Shown one piece after another: positions 23,151 to 33,870 of a stretch of 64,000 bases of DNA. The stretch is from Vitis vinifera (lineage: Eukaryota; Streptophyta; Magnoliopsida; Vitales; Vitaceae). A program made the translations under genes and the position numbers. The first letter of the stretch is position 1. The number at the start of each line of letters is the position of its first letter. The stretch is from contig NC_081818.1 of NCBI RefSeq assembly GCF_030704535.1, positions 1,501,001 through 1,565,000 on the forward strand. Reading direction: 5' to 3'. Under the pieces are notes generated by a model. That model was not told where the DNA came from and searched no databases. It was given only the letters and a program-made list of their open reading frames with translations.

Positions 23151-23828
23151 TAATTTTGGGGCCTAAATCCTACATGCTCAGGCATAAGCTCCAGATCAGT
23201 TTTGGGCAATGTTGTGGGTCCATTTTGGGCCTTGTCTTGGGTTTCTTGCAGCCCACCACGAATCCATATGGATTCTTGGTGGTGAAGCAAGCTTAAAACT
23301 GAAGGGAGTGAGCTGGCCTCGTAAGTTTAAGAGAAGTAATGAGGGGTGTGGTTCCCATGCTGATGAAGGGGATTTCGGTGCTGAAGGGGAAGGAACCCAG
23401 GAGGCTCAAATGCTAAGAGGGGTATGAGTATAAAAGGTGAGAGGATAGGAGAGCAAAGGACGGGAGGGGACATTTTGGAGAGGGGAAATTTTGCTGGTGA
23501 GAAAAACAAAAAGTTAGTAGCATCTTCTAAGTTGAGAGCGTGGGGGAAAGCTTCAGCACTGTGGTTTTTTTGAAGAGGAGAGTGACAACATCTCAGTTTT
23601 GGAAGTCATCATCGGCATACACGGATCATATTTGGTGGAGATTCTGAGGTAAGCATGCGGAATTTTTTTTTACCTACAGTTTATCTTCCTCGTCTTCATA
23701 TGCTTTTTCTCATTCCTCATCATTTTTTCTTCCCTTTGATATAAAGATTGTATTGCTTGAGTGTGGATAATAAAGACCACACATGATTGTTGTTGATTGG
23801 TTATGAATGGTTTAAAAATTTTTTGATC

Positions 23829-25010
23829 GAATTTGGGATTTTTTATCAACCGGCTGAACCGGTTGGAAACCGGTTCAACCGGTTCAGCACCATAGCTGGC
23901 TGTCTCTGTCAGCTATGAGGAACACTTGCCTTTCTTTGTCTGGTTCTCACTCATTCGGGCTCAGAATTGAGAACCGTTTCTTTTGTTTGCTTCCTTAATC
24001 ACTTAGGAACTTTGTGACTGAATTTGGGATTTTTTATCAACCGGTTCAACCGGTTCAGCACCATAGCTGGCTGCCTTTGTCAGTCATGAGGAACACCTGC
24101 CTTTCTTTATCCGGTTTTCACTCATCTGAGCTCGGAATTGAGAACCATTTCTTTTGTTTACTCCCTTAATCACTTAGGAACTTTCCGACCGAATTTGGGA
24201 TTTTTTATCAACCGGATGAACCAGTTGGGAACCGGTTTAGCGCCATAGCTGGCTGCCTCTGTCAGCAATGAGGAACACCTGCCTTTCTTTGTCTGGTTTT
24301 CACTTATCCGGGCTCGGAATTGAGAACCGTTTCTTTTGTTTGCTTCCTTAATCACTTAAGAACTTTCTGACCGAATTTGGGATTTTTTATCAATCGGATG
24401 AACCGGTTAGGAACCGGTTCAACCGGTTCAGCACCATAACTGGTTGCCTCTACCAGCCATGAGGAACACCTGCCTTTCTTTGTCCGGTTCTCACTCATCC
24501 AGGCTCGGAATTGAGGACCTGTTTCTTTTTTTTGCTTCCTTAATCACTTAGGAACTTTTTGACCGAATTTGGGATTTTTTATCAACCAGTTGAACCGGTT
24601 GGAAACCGGTTCAACCGGTTCAGCACCATAACTGGCTGCCTCTGTCAGTCATGAGGAACACCTGCCTTTCTTTGTTTGGTTCTCACTCATCCGGGCTCGG
24701 AATTGAGAACCGTTTCTTTTGTTTGCTTCCTTAATCATTTAGGAACTTTTAGGCCAAATCTGAGATTTTTTATCAACCGAATGAACCAGTTGGGAACCGG
24801 TACAACCGGTTCAGCACTATGGCTGGCTGACTCTGTCAGTCATGAGGAATACCTGATCTTTCTTTGTTTAGTTCTCACTCGTCTGGGCTCAGAATTGAGT
24901 GCCGTTGCTTTTGTTTGATTCCTTACTCATTTAGGAGTCTTCTAAAAAAATTTGGGAATTTTTCTCAACAGGTTGTACTAGTTGAGAACTGGTTCAACCT
25001 GTTCTGCAAG
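23829..25010 (+). repeat. 190-bp tandem repeat with CCGGTT palindromes, about 6-7 copies
   Basis: GAATTTGGGATTTTTTATCA recurs near 23829, 24020, 24191, 24373, 24565 and 24756, with a decayed copy near 24949. Spacing is 171-193 bases; shorter units lack part of the AACCGGTTGGAAACCGGTT segment. Each unit also has AGCTGGCTGCCTCTGTCAG and TGAGGAACACCTGCCTTTCT. Open frames here are repeat readings. Confidence 0.9.
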
Positions 25011-25859
25011 AGGACTTTGGGTAGCCCTCGATTTTAACATTTTTCGAGCCCGTATCCATTTGCGATGGGGCACTTGTGAGCCATCTTGAAGGTTTAAGTC
25101 CGGGTTTAATTTCAGTTAGTGTGGGCCAATTTTGAAGTTATGGATGGTGTGGTCTAGATGAGTCTAGTTTGATTTGTATGACAATTGGGGAGTCCCTTAC
25201 CTCATTTCAACCAGCTTTCTTCCTTTTTGGCACAAACTTTGATGCTTGATTCTGAATACATGTTGCGTGGCTGACTCACCCTCTGCTGTAGCACATGGCT
25301 AGGGACTACAGGTACGCATCGTTGGTTTTGATTGTTGAATCATATGCATGCGTGGTGCTTAATCTTGAATGTTTGTTAGGTGTTTATCGACCTTTTATGT
25401 AGCGCTTGGCTAAGGACCACAGGTACGCACTCATTATTTTGGTTGGTTGAATTCATATGCATGCCAAATACCAACTAGGATTGTGTTTAAGGTTTCATTT
25501 GATCTTTGACCCATATGCTCTCACATACCCAATTCATTAGTAGAGATCGAGTTCCGGGCCTAGAGGGGTGCTACCTCACATGAGGTACCTTCCCAATGGG
25601 TAACCTGATCCCCGGACCCAGAATATAGTTTTCGCAGACCGTTTTTTCCATACTGGGGTCATTAGGGGTTTTTGTTCTTACTTAATTTTCCCCATTTTAA
25701 AAATAAAAATAAAAAGTAAGTGGCGACTCCATACAACACCGTTCCTCACCGGGGACGGGTTTTTCAAAACTGGAAAACACCAACTTTTTCATTTCTTTTT
25801 TTTTTCTTTTAAAAGCGAGTCGCGTCGGTCCGGTGGATCGGGTGAGGGTCCACACTGTC

Positions 25860-26257
25860 ACAACCCGCATTCCGCCGCGTGCAGAGCGAAAGAAAATGCG
25901 TGATGGCAAGTCATCTCCCACGATTTCTGACAGCCGCCTGCAGAGCGATGATGACTCTGCCACCGCCTGAGTGCCATCATGACGAGCCAAAAAGTCTTCC
26001 TACCATTAAAGAGAGGCAGAGCTTCTGACACTATAGAAAAGGGCTCCCTCATGCGAAGAAAGGGGGATAAGCTTTTTGACTTAGAAAAAAGAGCAGATTG
26101 ATCACTAGAGCAATGACTGACAAAACCGTCGGAGGGTGTGTCCGGACATCCTGTCTGGACATCTTTTGCAGGATTGACTGAGGCAGGAATCATCCTTGGT
26201 TGAAAGCGAGCGTCCTTTTGGCGACTGCGAGGATCCCTGGGACACAAGACATCAATA
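25860..26257 (+). repeat. Right LTR of the Tat-like element, second part
   Basis: It continues the match to the left LTR (from about 15078 on) and ends ATCAATA, the counterpart of ATCAACA, directly before the GGTAT duplication. The minus-strand open frames here are shadows. Confidence 0.9.
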
Positions 26258-26751
26258 GGTATTAGTTGTTTGGCAATCCGTATCATGTTAAGATGCCTCC
26301 TCTTAGTGATGGTATGACCATGAAATAACATTTCAATTCTTAGGCTTACACAATTGCCTACACTATCAGATGACATATTCTCATGGGAGTTGCATTTTGC
26401 CTTTGTCACAACTTTGTATGTGATTAAGTTCTTTCTGGGTATAGTTGTTGCAGCTCTTTCTTTCTCTATTTTATTTTTGTTTTTTTTGAGACCAAACAAG
26501 GTGTTAGAAAGACGCGAATTATAATTTTGAATTTTTTTTTATTGATTTTGTTTTCTTTCCATTTTTCCTTGACTTTTCCATGATTAACCAAACAAAGGAA
26601 AATAAATTCTTTGTTTTTTTTTCCTTTAAATTTTCCATGAGTAACCAAATAAGAGAAAAATTTTATATTCATTTCCTTATCTTTTTCTTTCTTTCCATTT
26701 TACCTTCCAATTTTTTTTTTCCCTAACATTTTTCAAGAACTAAACATAACC

Positions 26752-28195
26752 TTAACTAACCTCTAATTTTGATAACTTCTAACTAGATCTCACTAGAACT
26801 AGAATCAAAGCTATTGTTATTTTTTCTGATAATAAGTTCACTTTAGTCATATTAATTGATATCAAAAAGTTATTTTTAGCTAAATAAAAAAAACCAAAAT
26901 AACAAACAACACCTAAGCCTTTCTTAAGGGGAAAAAAATAACCCCATAATTGAAATTGTCTCTTATAAAGATGATTTCGTATGTTACATTGTTTAAAAGG
27001 GAAAATAGAGAAAAAAAAAGATAATATACAATAGAAAAGACATTTACCTAAGAAATTGTCTATTCAAAATACGAATTTCCATGTGGCCCAAACTATGTAC
27101 CTACCGTATTTTTGGACATATTTTCTAAACAACCCCATTTTGAAAATGTTTTATTTGATGTAATTTGTGGTACAATATTGTCAAAGATCCCATAAAGCTT
27201 GGATGGAACTTGCTATGTTAAATGCAAATAGTACCAGAACCAGAACAATGAACCCACCGATGTCAAGATGCACCAAACTTGTATAGCTCTGGCATGTGTA
27301 CTATTAGGTTAGGGTGCCATATCTAGATGACATTTTTTTGAAGAATTATGGAAGAGAAGTGACCTTTAGAGCATCTAGACTACGGAATAATCTGTTGGGG
27401 TAAGGAGAAGGAGAAGCTATGGAGATACGATATATATGTATCATCATTTTAGTGACCATCAAACTATGAAGATTTACAACACATGGTGATGATCAGTCCA
27501 TTTTATTTGACTACCTTGTCTGGTTGAGATATCAACAACTTCTAATAATATTTTTACTCCCAAATCTCCATGGAATTATGTGTATAGATATATCACGGAA
27601 ATATTTTCTAGGAATTGCAATGGATACAAACACACATTTGAGAAGAGCCAAACATATCCTTATGTCAATGAACTAAGAAAATGTTTGATTGTGTTTTTCT
27701 TTAAAGTATTTTTGATGAATGCATTTTCTTTAGAAATGTTTACGGGAAAATCACCTTCGAAGTGTTTTTTTAAAAGCACTATAAGTGATTTTTTAACTTT
27801 TTAAAAATATTTTCTAAATTTTAATGAATGTCTTATTTTTTGTTTTAAAAACATTTTTTTAGACTAAAAATGCTTTTTAAAAACATTGTTAAATAGACTC
27901 CAAGTACTTTTGGATCCATATGGTTAAATCATCGTCAAATCCTCATAAATTTTCCACGAGATTAATTTCGGGTTTTAAACAAATGGAGTCTAATTTTAAC
28001 CAGCTATCTCCTAATTCTCAGAAAACCTAATCAGATCTCACCAACAGTAAAATCAGAAGCTGGTGATATTTTTTCCAAGAACAAAATCATATTAAATACA
28101 CTAATCCCATTACATTCATATCCCCAGTTCTGTAAAAGACAAAACATCCAGTTTGGGATTCATACAAATTGCAGTGATACAACGTTCCCTCTTTA
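26752..28195. other. Spacer right of the nested elements
   Basis: AT-rich. Near 27390-27540 it repeats upstream blocks seen at 12.1 and 13.1-13.3 kb. At about 27680-27900 is a T-rich AAGTATTTTT and AAAAACATT-rich piece resembling a decayed MITE. No gene is seen; the open frame 27580-27804 has no support. Confidence 0.45.
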
Positions 28196-28352
28196 TTCAC
28201 ATCATAAATGGGAATATCCTTCTGGGCATCACTAAAAATCAACTATAAGCAACAGTAATTCATCAAAACAACCACAACCCACATCAATTGATCCAACAAC
28301 AAACACAAAGAAATTCAAGTATACCAAAAGGGTTTGTTCTAAGCTTCCTTAA

Positions 28353-28829
28353 TTACTCGCTCAAACTGCACTGGAAGCCACACCCACATTGAGGAGACTC
28401 CTCAAAGTTGTCAATAGGAAATGGGGCTGATTCAACCCCCGCAGAGATCACAAGGTTGTCGCCGTTCCGGATGATCCCTACTATGTTTAATGTAAGCAAG
28501 AAAAACTTTACACTGATGCCATCCAAGCCAGATAGGGTGTCCTTTGATATGTAACCAGTGACGGTGGACGAGAACTTCAATTCGTATGAGCCTTGGACAG
28601 AGAAGCTGCAGGTTTCATTGAAGTAGGCTGAGAATTCACCTGTGCTGGAGTTAAGATCATAGCCTTTCATCCCTTTGGGAAGAAGGCCCATTGGGAAGTT
28701 GTACTCCCGAAGAACCTCGTACGCATTTGGGGAGTTGTTGTATGAGTTGGCTGGAGTTGAATGTATGAGGATTAGGCAGAGAGTTGCTGCTAGAGAAATC
28801 AATGATCTTTGGGTTGTGGCTGAATCCAT
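28353..28829 (-). CDS. DUF538 protein, array copy 3 (158 aa, shortened tail)
   Basis: Signal peptide about 1-29 (SLAATLCLILI core). Domain: YEVLREYNFPMGLLPKG at 38-53, YDLNSSTGEFSAYF at 57-70, Cys at 74, and PQCGCGFQC at 147-155. It then stops after SLSE. Sister genes carry about 14 more residues (GGGQVRKLRTNPF and a short end). The DNA just past the stop still resembles that tail (AAGGAAGCTTAGAACAAACC) in another frame, so a small change shifted the frame right after the last Cys. The domain core is intact, so the protein may still work. The 3' flank (28196-28352) is type I. A TATA box lies at 28902-28909. Confidence 0.9.
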   Translation of the reverse strand: MDSATTQRSLISLAATLCLILIHSTPANSYNNSPNAYEVLREYNFPMGLLPKGMKGYDLNSSTGEFSAYFNETCSFSVQGSYELKFSSTVTGYISKDTLSGLDGISVKFFLLTLNIVGIIRNGDNLVISAGVESAPFPIDNFEESPQCGCGFQCSLSE

Positions 28830-28901
28830 CTCTCTTCTTCTTCTTCTTCTTCTTCTTCTGTCTCTGCTTTCTCTTCTCCTTCTGTGTGTGATTTTTGGGT
28901 T

Positions 28902-28909
28902 CTCTTATA
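28902..28909 (-). promoter_or_regulatory. TATA box of DUF538 copy 3
   Basis: TATAAGAG on the minus strand, 73 bases above the start codon and inside the block GAAGCTATAAGAG shared with copies 6 and partly 5 and 7. The leader between is TTC-rich on the plus strand. Confidence 0.65.
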
Positions 28910-31840
28910 GCTTCTTGATTCAGGCTGAAGCAGAAGCCAAAAGAATGATTTCAAAAAGCAATCTAAAAGTGCTAAAAGTTTAGTTGAATATACGGAAAAA
29001 CTTTTTGCATGAAGATAAAATGGGGTTTTGACAGGAAGCAACGTTATTTTGTCTTTCATGTTTGGCTTCTTTAATTTTGTTTTATCTTTCTTTTTTAAAC
29101 TAGCTACTCAAACAAACATTGGGATGATAACCAACGGCCGATTGGGGATGAGTTGCCCCGATCCCAATCCGTCCCTTTGAAGATGAGACGGAGTAAGTAG
29201 GAAAATTTCATATCTATTTTGTCCCGTTTCATTTAATATTTTTCTTTTCATTTTTAAATATAATAAAAATAAATAAATTTTACAAATAATATAATTTTTA
29301 TTAATTTAATTTTTTAAAAGTATATATTTTTTTAAAAATGCACTCATCTTTAACACGTTGATCTTCATCCCCAAATTTGACTTATTTGGTATGAGGTGAA
29401 CGAGTACTTGAAAACCCCCCTTTGTCGCCTCCATTAGAACATGAGCTATGAAATGGGTTAAGGTTTGTCTCATGGAAGACTTCAATCACTTATTTTATAG
29501 GTATATGGTTATTAATTACCTACGCTTCCAACATGCCTACGTTATAGCCTTTGATATACAAAACGATTTAATCAATAAAAGAGGTATGGTGGATGCATCC
29601 TATATATGATTCCATGTGTTTTTCTAGGTTTTGAAAAGTGTAGATTTTTATTATTATGAATTACATGATACTTGGGGAATCTCTTATGATGATCACCTAT
29701 TTATGTTTGAAGCACACCTTTATGCTTGCCCATATATTTTTTTCCTCGTTTCTTTTGATGTTTCTATTATTGTAAATTTACCTTTGGATAAAATTTTTAA
29801 ATGATGGGTTTTAGACTAAGGCTATAATAAACTTAAACATATAGAACACGTTTTAAACAAAGGTCTCTCTAATACTAATGAGTTGTTTGTTTTTCATTAG
29901 TAGCGAAATAATTTCTCAATTTTAGTGCTACTTTTAATGATAATGGTTGAATTTTAATATACTTGAAATGATAATTTGTTTAATAATGATGAGAATCATA
30001 AATAAAGGTATCATTACTCAGTGACTAAGCTCAATCATCAATAAAAATTATTAAAGTAAATATTTTTTATCATCTTTTAAGGATGATATATTCTTTTAAT
30101 ATCTTTCAAATTAAGTTTTAGACCTTTAGTAAAATTTTAATCATTATAGCTATTTTTTCCCCCTCTCTCGCATATATTTTCTTCCATGTTTTTCCTTCAT
30201 CTCCTATATGTGTATTTTTTTTCTTTTAAGTATTCTAAATTTTATATGTATCTTGGGCTTCTCTCAACCATGATAGATTATACAATAATCCTATAATGCA
30301 AATCAGGCTATGATTTAATTTGGTATTTTTATTGCAACCTTTCATTTTTTGAGGAGTTGAATTGATCTTTTGCTTACATATCTAATGGAAACAATAGAGT
30401 TGGAGAGCTTCAATCCATCTATGATTAAGGTTATGATTAACTCAAAGCCTTTTGCTTATTTCTTCAACTAACAATTATGGATATTGATATCAATTCACCA
30501 AATATCTCCAATTTACCCAATAGATCCAATGTATCTGACCGGTAACAAATGGCTTGTACCGTTTGCATCCATGTTCCTTGTGAACTAGGTCTTGTTTGTT
30601 TTCTAATATAAACATTTTCCTTTTTATTTTTATGCTAATTTGATATGACATAGGGAATCATGTGCTCTATATATTCAAAATTGAGAGGGGTTCCAATTGT
30701 ATCTTATGCCAAAGTTATTGTTAAAAAATATGATATATATTGTTGACCCAAATCAAAATTGATTGTTTAATATGATATCAAAGTCTCGTTTAATACGAGT
30801 CTTGAGTTGGAACCTTACAACATATTTATTTATCCAATTTCTTGAGCCCATATGTAAGCCTAAAGGCCTAAAGAAATCTTGTGTTTGAACTTCATAACAT
30901 ATTTATTTCCTTAATTTATTGAGCTCACAGTAAGCCCGAAGAAATCATGTCTTCGAATCTTATAACATATTTATTTTCCTATTTTTTTTTTTAAATAAAC
31001 ACATGCTACTAGTTTTATAAATCAAGGATGAAAGAAATTTGTGGAATTTTGATATGAAATTTTAAACATCATAGGACCTTAATAGTAAACCAAGTAAAAA
31101 GCTAGGAATGACCGATTTTTATTTCTATTTTTATTTTTTTATTTTTTTATTTTTTTATTTTTATGAAAAATCGTTAAAAAATCAGTATTGGGAATAATTG
31201 GACAATCTAGACAATTTCTTATGGACATTTTAGTGATTTTGTGCAGAATATCCACAATTTCGTCAAATAATCATTTGAATGCTCTTTCTTTGATCCAAAG
31301 GCTAGATTTGAATTTGAATTTGAATATGATTCAATAGTCCATGGTAACGGTTAATTGGCTTCCCAATAGCTTATTTGGCCCAAATTTTGGTTATTTAATA
31401 CCTCATCCTGATCATATCCCCTCCATATCTAGCTTGAAATGCACCTTAATCTAGATATCACAATGTTTGCTAACTTTGTGATCTATGTGCAACAAGGCAT
31501 ATTCGTCACTCTTTATTTCAAAACCTTACAAACAATAGACATTACTTTTAGTATGCCATCATTCAATTCCTAATTAACAGATTAAGTCAGGAATTGACTT
31601 TAAAAATATAGCTATTTTTTGGGCATAGAAGTTGGGCATTTTGATGGGGGTCTTTTCTCATTCAAGCTCAGTGTACTAAAGATCTTTTTTGAGCTAAGAT
31701 ATTGGAATCCTCAAAATTTTCTTTACCACCATTGCTGTTAAAACAAGAACCCTATATGGTGGTGAACAACTTGTTGATGCAACTGAGTATAGAAGCCTTG
31801 TAATATCTCCACTTCCACTCATCCAGGTATACAATATGCC
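28910..31840. other. Spacer between DUF538 copies 3 and 4, left part
   Basis: No gene is supported. At about 30800-30980 a phrase ACATATTTATTT with TTGAGC and AAGCC-AAGAAATC occurs three times at 66-86 base spacing. An ATTTTT run lies at 31127-31165. Otherwise AT-rich and featureless to my eye. Confidence 0.45.
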
Positions 31841-33319
31841 ATAAGTAAAGTGTGCCAACATTTTCAAAATCTAATGCAGGCCAACTTAAGGGAAGTGTAA
31901 CACATTCTTCACTACTTAAAGGCCACAATCAAATATGGAATTTGATTTATATCTTGAATTCCATATTCAAGGCTAAATGAAGTTTAAAATCCATTGTTAT
32001 GTTTGATAATTAATATGATCAACTGCATAACTCTTACATTCGTTTTTTATGTTCTACTTATTTCCTTCTTTTAAGATTGTATATATTTAGAATTATGGAC
32101 TATATTCTTCGAATAAAAAGAGAGTAAAATCTTACTTGCACTGTTCACTTCTTGTATTATGAACTTCTTTAGGCCCAAGATCCTTGGATAGGCATGTGTA
32201 AACATTTTTAATATAAAGGTTGAGTTTAGATTGAGTTTTTTTTCAGCCCAAACTATATTCAAGTTGGGCTCGGTCCAATATTTGGGTAACCTAAACTTAA
32301 CTAGAATTTGATTTACTATTTTCATAATATTTATAATTTTATTTTCATGTATGATAATACTTAATTTTTTTTTAATTTTTAAAGAAAAATGTCAAAATTG
32401 TATTTAGATCATATACTATTTCAATTTAGGTAATTTTACCCATCTTCTATCAGGATTTGACTCTCATTGATTTGAAATTTCATCAAATACCTTCCTTATT
32501 TTGAGTGAGAAGGGAGATGAGCTAAAATAATAAATGAAAGGATTAAGAAATGTATTTGATAAAATTTCAAACCAATGGAGACTAGATGTACTTAGCCAAA
32601 ATCTTAAGGGAGGTGAATGAAATTAACCATTTCAACTTTTTAAAAAAATAGATAAACTTATTTTAACTTCTTATTATTATCTTGAAATATTGTTTTATTT
32701 ACTATTTAAAAATTTGATATAAATATATAGAAAAGGTTCTTAAAAACATTATGGGCAAGTTCAATTCAACTTAACCCAACCTTAATATGATTTTGATGCA
32801 TATAACCTAATTAACTTGATGAACATGAGTTTAGAAAAATAAATTTAAGTACGAGCTAAGTTGAGTACCTTGGATCCAAGATAGACTCAAGTTGAATGTT
32901 TATTGATTTGAATTGAGTGTAGGTCTGCCACAACCTTACCCAATAAGTCATGAGTTGGAGACCTAATTATTTTCTAATGCTTTTAAATTTGAAATGCAAG
33001 ATAAGACTTACTGATATTCAAGTATTAATAACAATAATCACATGGTTTAAATTTAATTATTAGGTTCTATTAAGATTTAAGCTAAATTATCGTATCATAC
33101 TATCTCAAACTAAAAAAGTGAATAAATTTCACCCTAATCAACTTTACCGTGGACTAAAAGTATTAACAATCAAACAAAATCGAATCACCAAACTTATAAA
33201 TAACTTATTAATTTATGCGAATAAAAAAAATCATTTTGTTTACATCTTGCTCCCCACTTTTCTTCCATCAATGTTAAACGTATACATAGTCTTCATAAGG
33301 AGAAACGAAAGGGTTTGTT
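31840..33319. repeat. Duplicated block, 3' side of DUF538 copy 4
   Basis: Landmarks such as AAGTTTAAAATCCATTGTTA, TTCTTGTATTATGAAC and GTATACATAGTC recur in the same order left of copies 5, 6, 7 and 8. TTCTTGTATTAT falls near 32150, 37078, 42038, 48050 and 53383, which tracks the duplicated units. The units are near 70-90 percent alike by eye. No gene inside. Confidence 0.7.
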
Positions 33320-33811
33320 CTAAGTTTCCTTACTTGCCTGGCCTCCACCGCATTTGAGGACACACTGACATTGAGGTCTCTCCTCAAAGTAGTCGATGGG
33401 AAATACATAGGACGAAATCCTCATGGAGAAAACAAGATCATCTTCTCTCCGGACGATCTCTTCTATCTCCCTCCACACCAAGAACACCCTCACATAAACA
33501 CCCTTCAAGCTAGATAGCTTGCCATTTGATATGTAACCATTGAAAGTGGGCTTGTACTTCAAATGGTAGGAGTTTTGAAGGGAGAAGCGGCAGGTACGAT
33601 TGAAATGGACTGAGAATTGACCCGTGGTGATGTTGAGGTCATAGCTTGAGATCCCATCGGGAAGAAGGCCAGCTGGGAAGTTGTTGTCATCAAGAACCTC
33701 ATATGAAGTTGGGGAGGCGAGGGAGGAGATGGCTGGAGTTGAGTGTATCAGGATTAGGCTGATAAGGGTTGCTGCTAGAGGAATCAATCTTTCGGTTGTG
33801 GCTGAACCCAT
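33320..33811 (-). CDS. DUF538 protein, array copy 4 (163 aa, altered C-terminus)
   Basis: The start MGSATTERL at 33811 matches sister genes; an upstream in-frame ATG at 33922 lies in the promoter/leader side and is rejected. Signal peptide about 1-30 (PLAATLISLILI core). Domain: YEVLDDNNFPAGLLPDG, YDLNITTGQFSVHF, then a Cys, and a Cys-rich end reading PQCQCVLKC in place of PQCGCGFQC, so the Cys are kept and glycines lost. The tail is GGGQASKET then stop, instead of GGGQVRKLRTNPF; the DNA beyond still resembles the old tail in another frame. It is the most diverged of the younger group (also PDGISS for PKGVKG). It may be working with relaxed constraint or starting to decay. Confidence 0.88.
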   Translation of the reverse strand: MGSATTERLIPLAATLISLILIHSTPAISSLASPTSYEVLDDNNFPAGLLPDGISSYDLNITTGQFSVHFNRTCRFSLQNSYHLKYKPTFNGYISNGKLSSLKGVYVRVFLVWREIEEIVRREDDLVFSMRISSYVFPIDYFEERPQCQCVLKCGGGQASKET

Positions 33812-33862
33812 CTCTTCTGTGTCTATTGGAAGGTTGTTGAAGCCTGACGTTTGGCTGCTTGT

Positions 33863-33870
33863 CTTATATA
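33863..33870 (-). promoter_or_regulatory. TATA box of DUF538 copy 4
   Basis: TATATAAG on the minus strand, 52 bases above the start, at the place where sisters have TATAAGAG. Confidence 0.65.

Larger units (their letters stand above)
22492..25854 (+). mobile_element. Nested 3.36-kb probable solo LTR (Ty3/gypsy, Tat/Ogre-like)
   Basis: It starts TGTAGACCCTC and ends GAGGGTCCACA, near-perfect inverted ends of the LTR type. CTGTC flanks both sides (22487-22491 and 25855-25859), and the right LTR of the host element resumes exactly there. No coding part and no second LTR is seen inside, so a solo LTR left by recombination is the best reading. The right end contains AAGTGGCGACTCC and AAAAGCGAGTCGCGTCGG, wording I associate with long LTRs of Tat/Ogre-type elements, from memory. 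Internally it holds two blocks of tandem repeats rich in CCGGTT and AACCGG. Confidence 0.8.
14865..26257 (+). mobile_element. Tat-like Ty3/gypsy LTR retrotransposon, broken fossil
   Basis: Left LTR 14865-15479 and right LTR from 22276 to 26257 (itself interrupted by another insertion) share TGTAGGGAACCCCC starts and ATCAACA-like ends. GGTAT flanks both sides (14860-14864, 26258-26262). A primer-site-like TGACACCGTCTGTGGGAA follows the left LTR, and a purine tract AAAAGGGAGG precedes the right one. Parts on the plus strand in order: gag, zinc-knuckle-like segment, protease, pieces of reverse transcriptase and integrase; then an antisense block. Much of the enzyme region is missing and there are several breaks, so it cannot act alone. 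A rough hand count of LTR differences is near 8 percent, suggesting insertion a few million years ago. Confidence 0.9.
13867..26751. mobile_element. PIF/Harbinger-like DNA element, split by an LTR retrotransposon
   Basis: The left end (13867-13910) and right end (about 26710-26751) are inverted copies: ATGTTTGGTTCCTGAAAAAT on the left matches the complement of ATTTTTCAAGAACTAAACAT on the right, and both continue as GTTAGGG plus an A-rich run. TTA flanks each end (13864-13866 and 26752-26754), the duplication expected for PIF/Harbinger. Without the LTR nest inside, the element is about 1.5 kb, larger than a typical MITE and smaller than an autonomous member. I see no transposase; the interior holds an unrecognised coding-like piece (14346-14860). 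Confidence 0.75.

Noticed and set aside
24170-24918. Open frames in the 190-bp repeat block
   Set aside because: Each is a reading of the same repeat unit without protein features.
22492-25854. A complete LTR element instead of a solo LTR
   Set aside because: No second LTR pair, primer site or coding part is visible between the ends; only internal tandem repeats.
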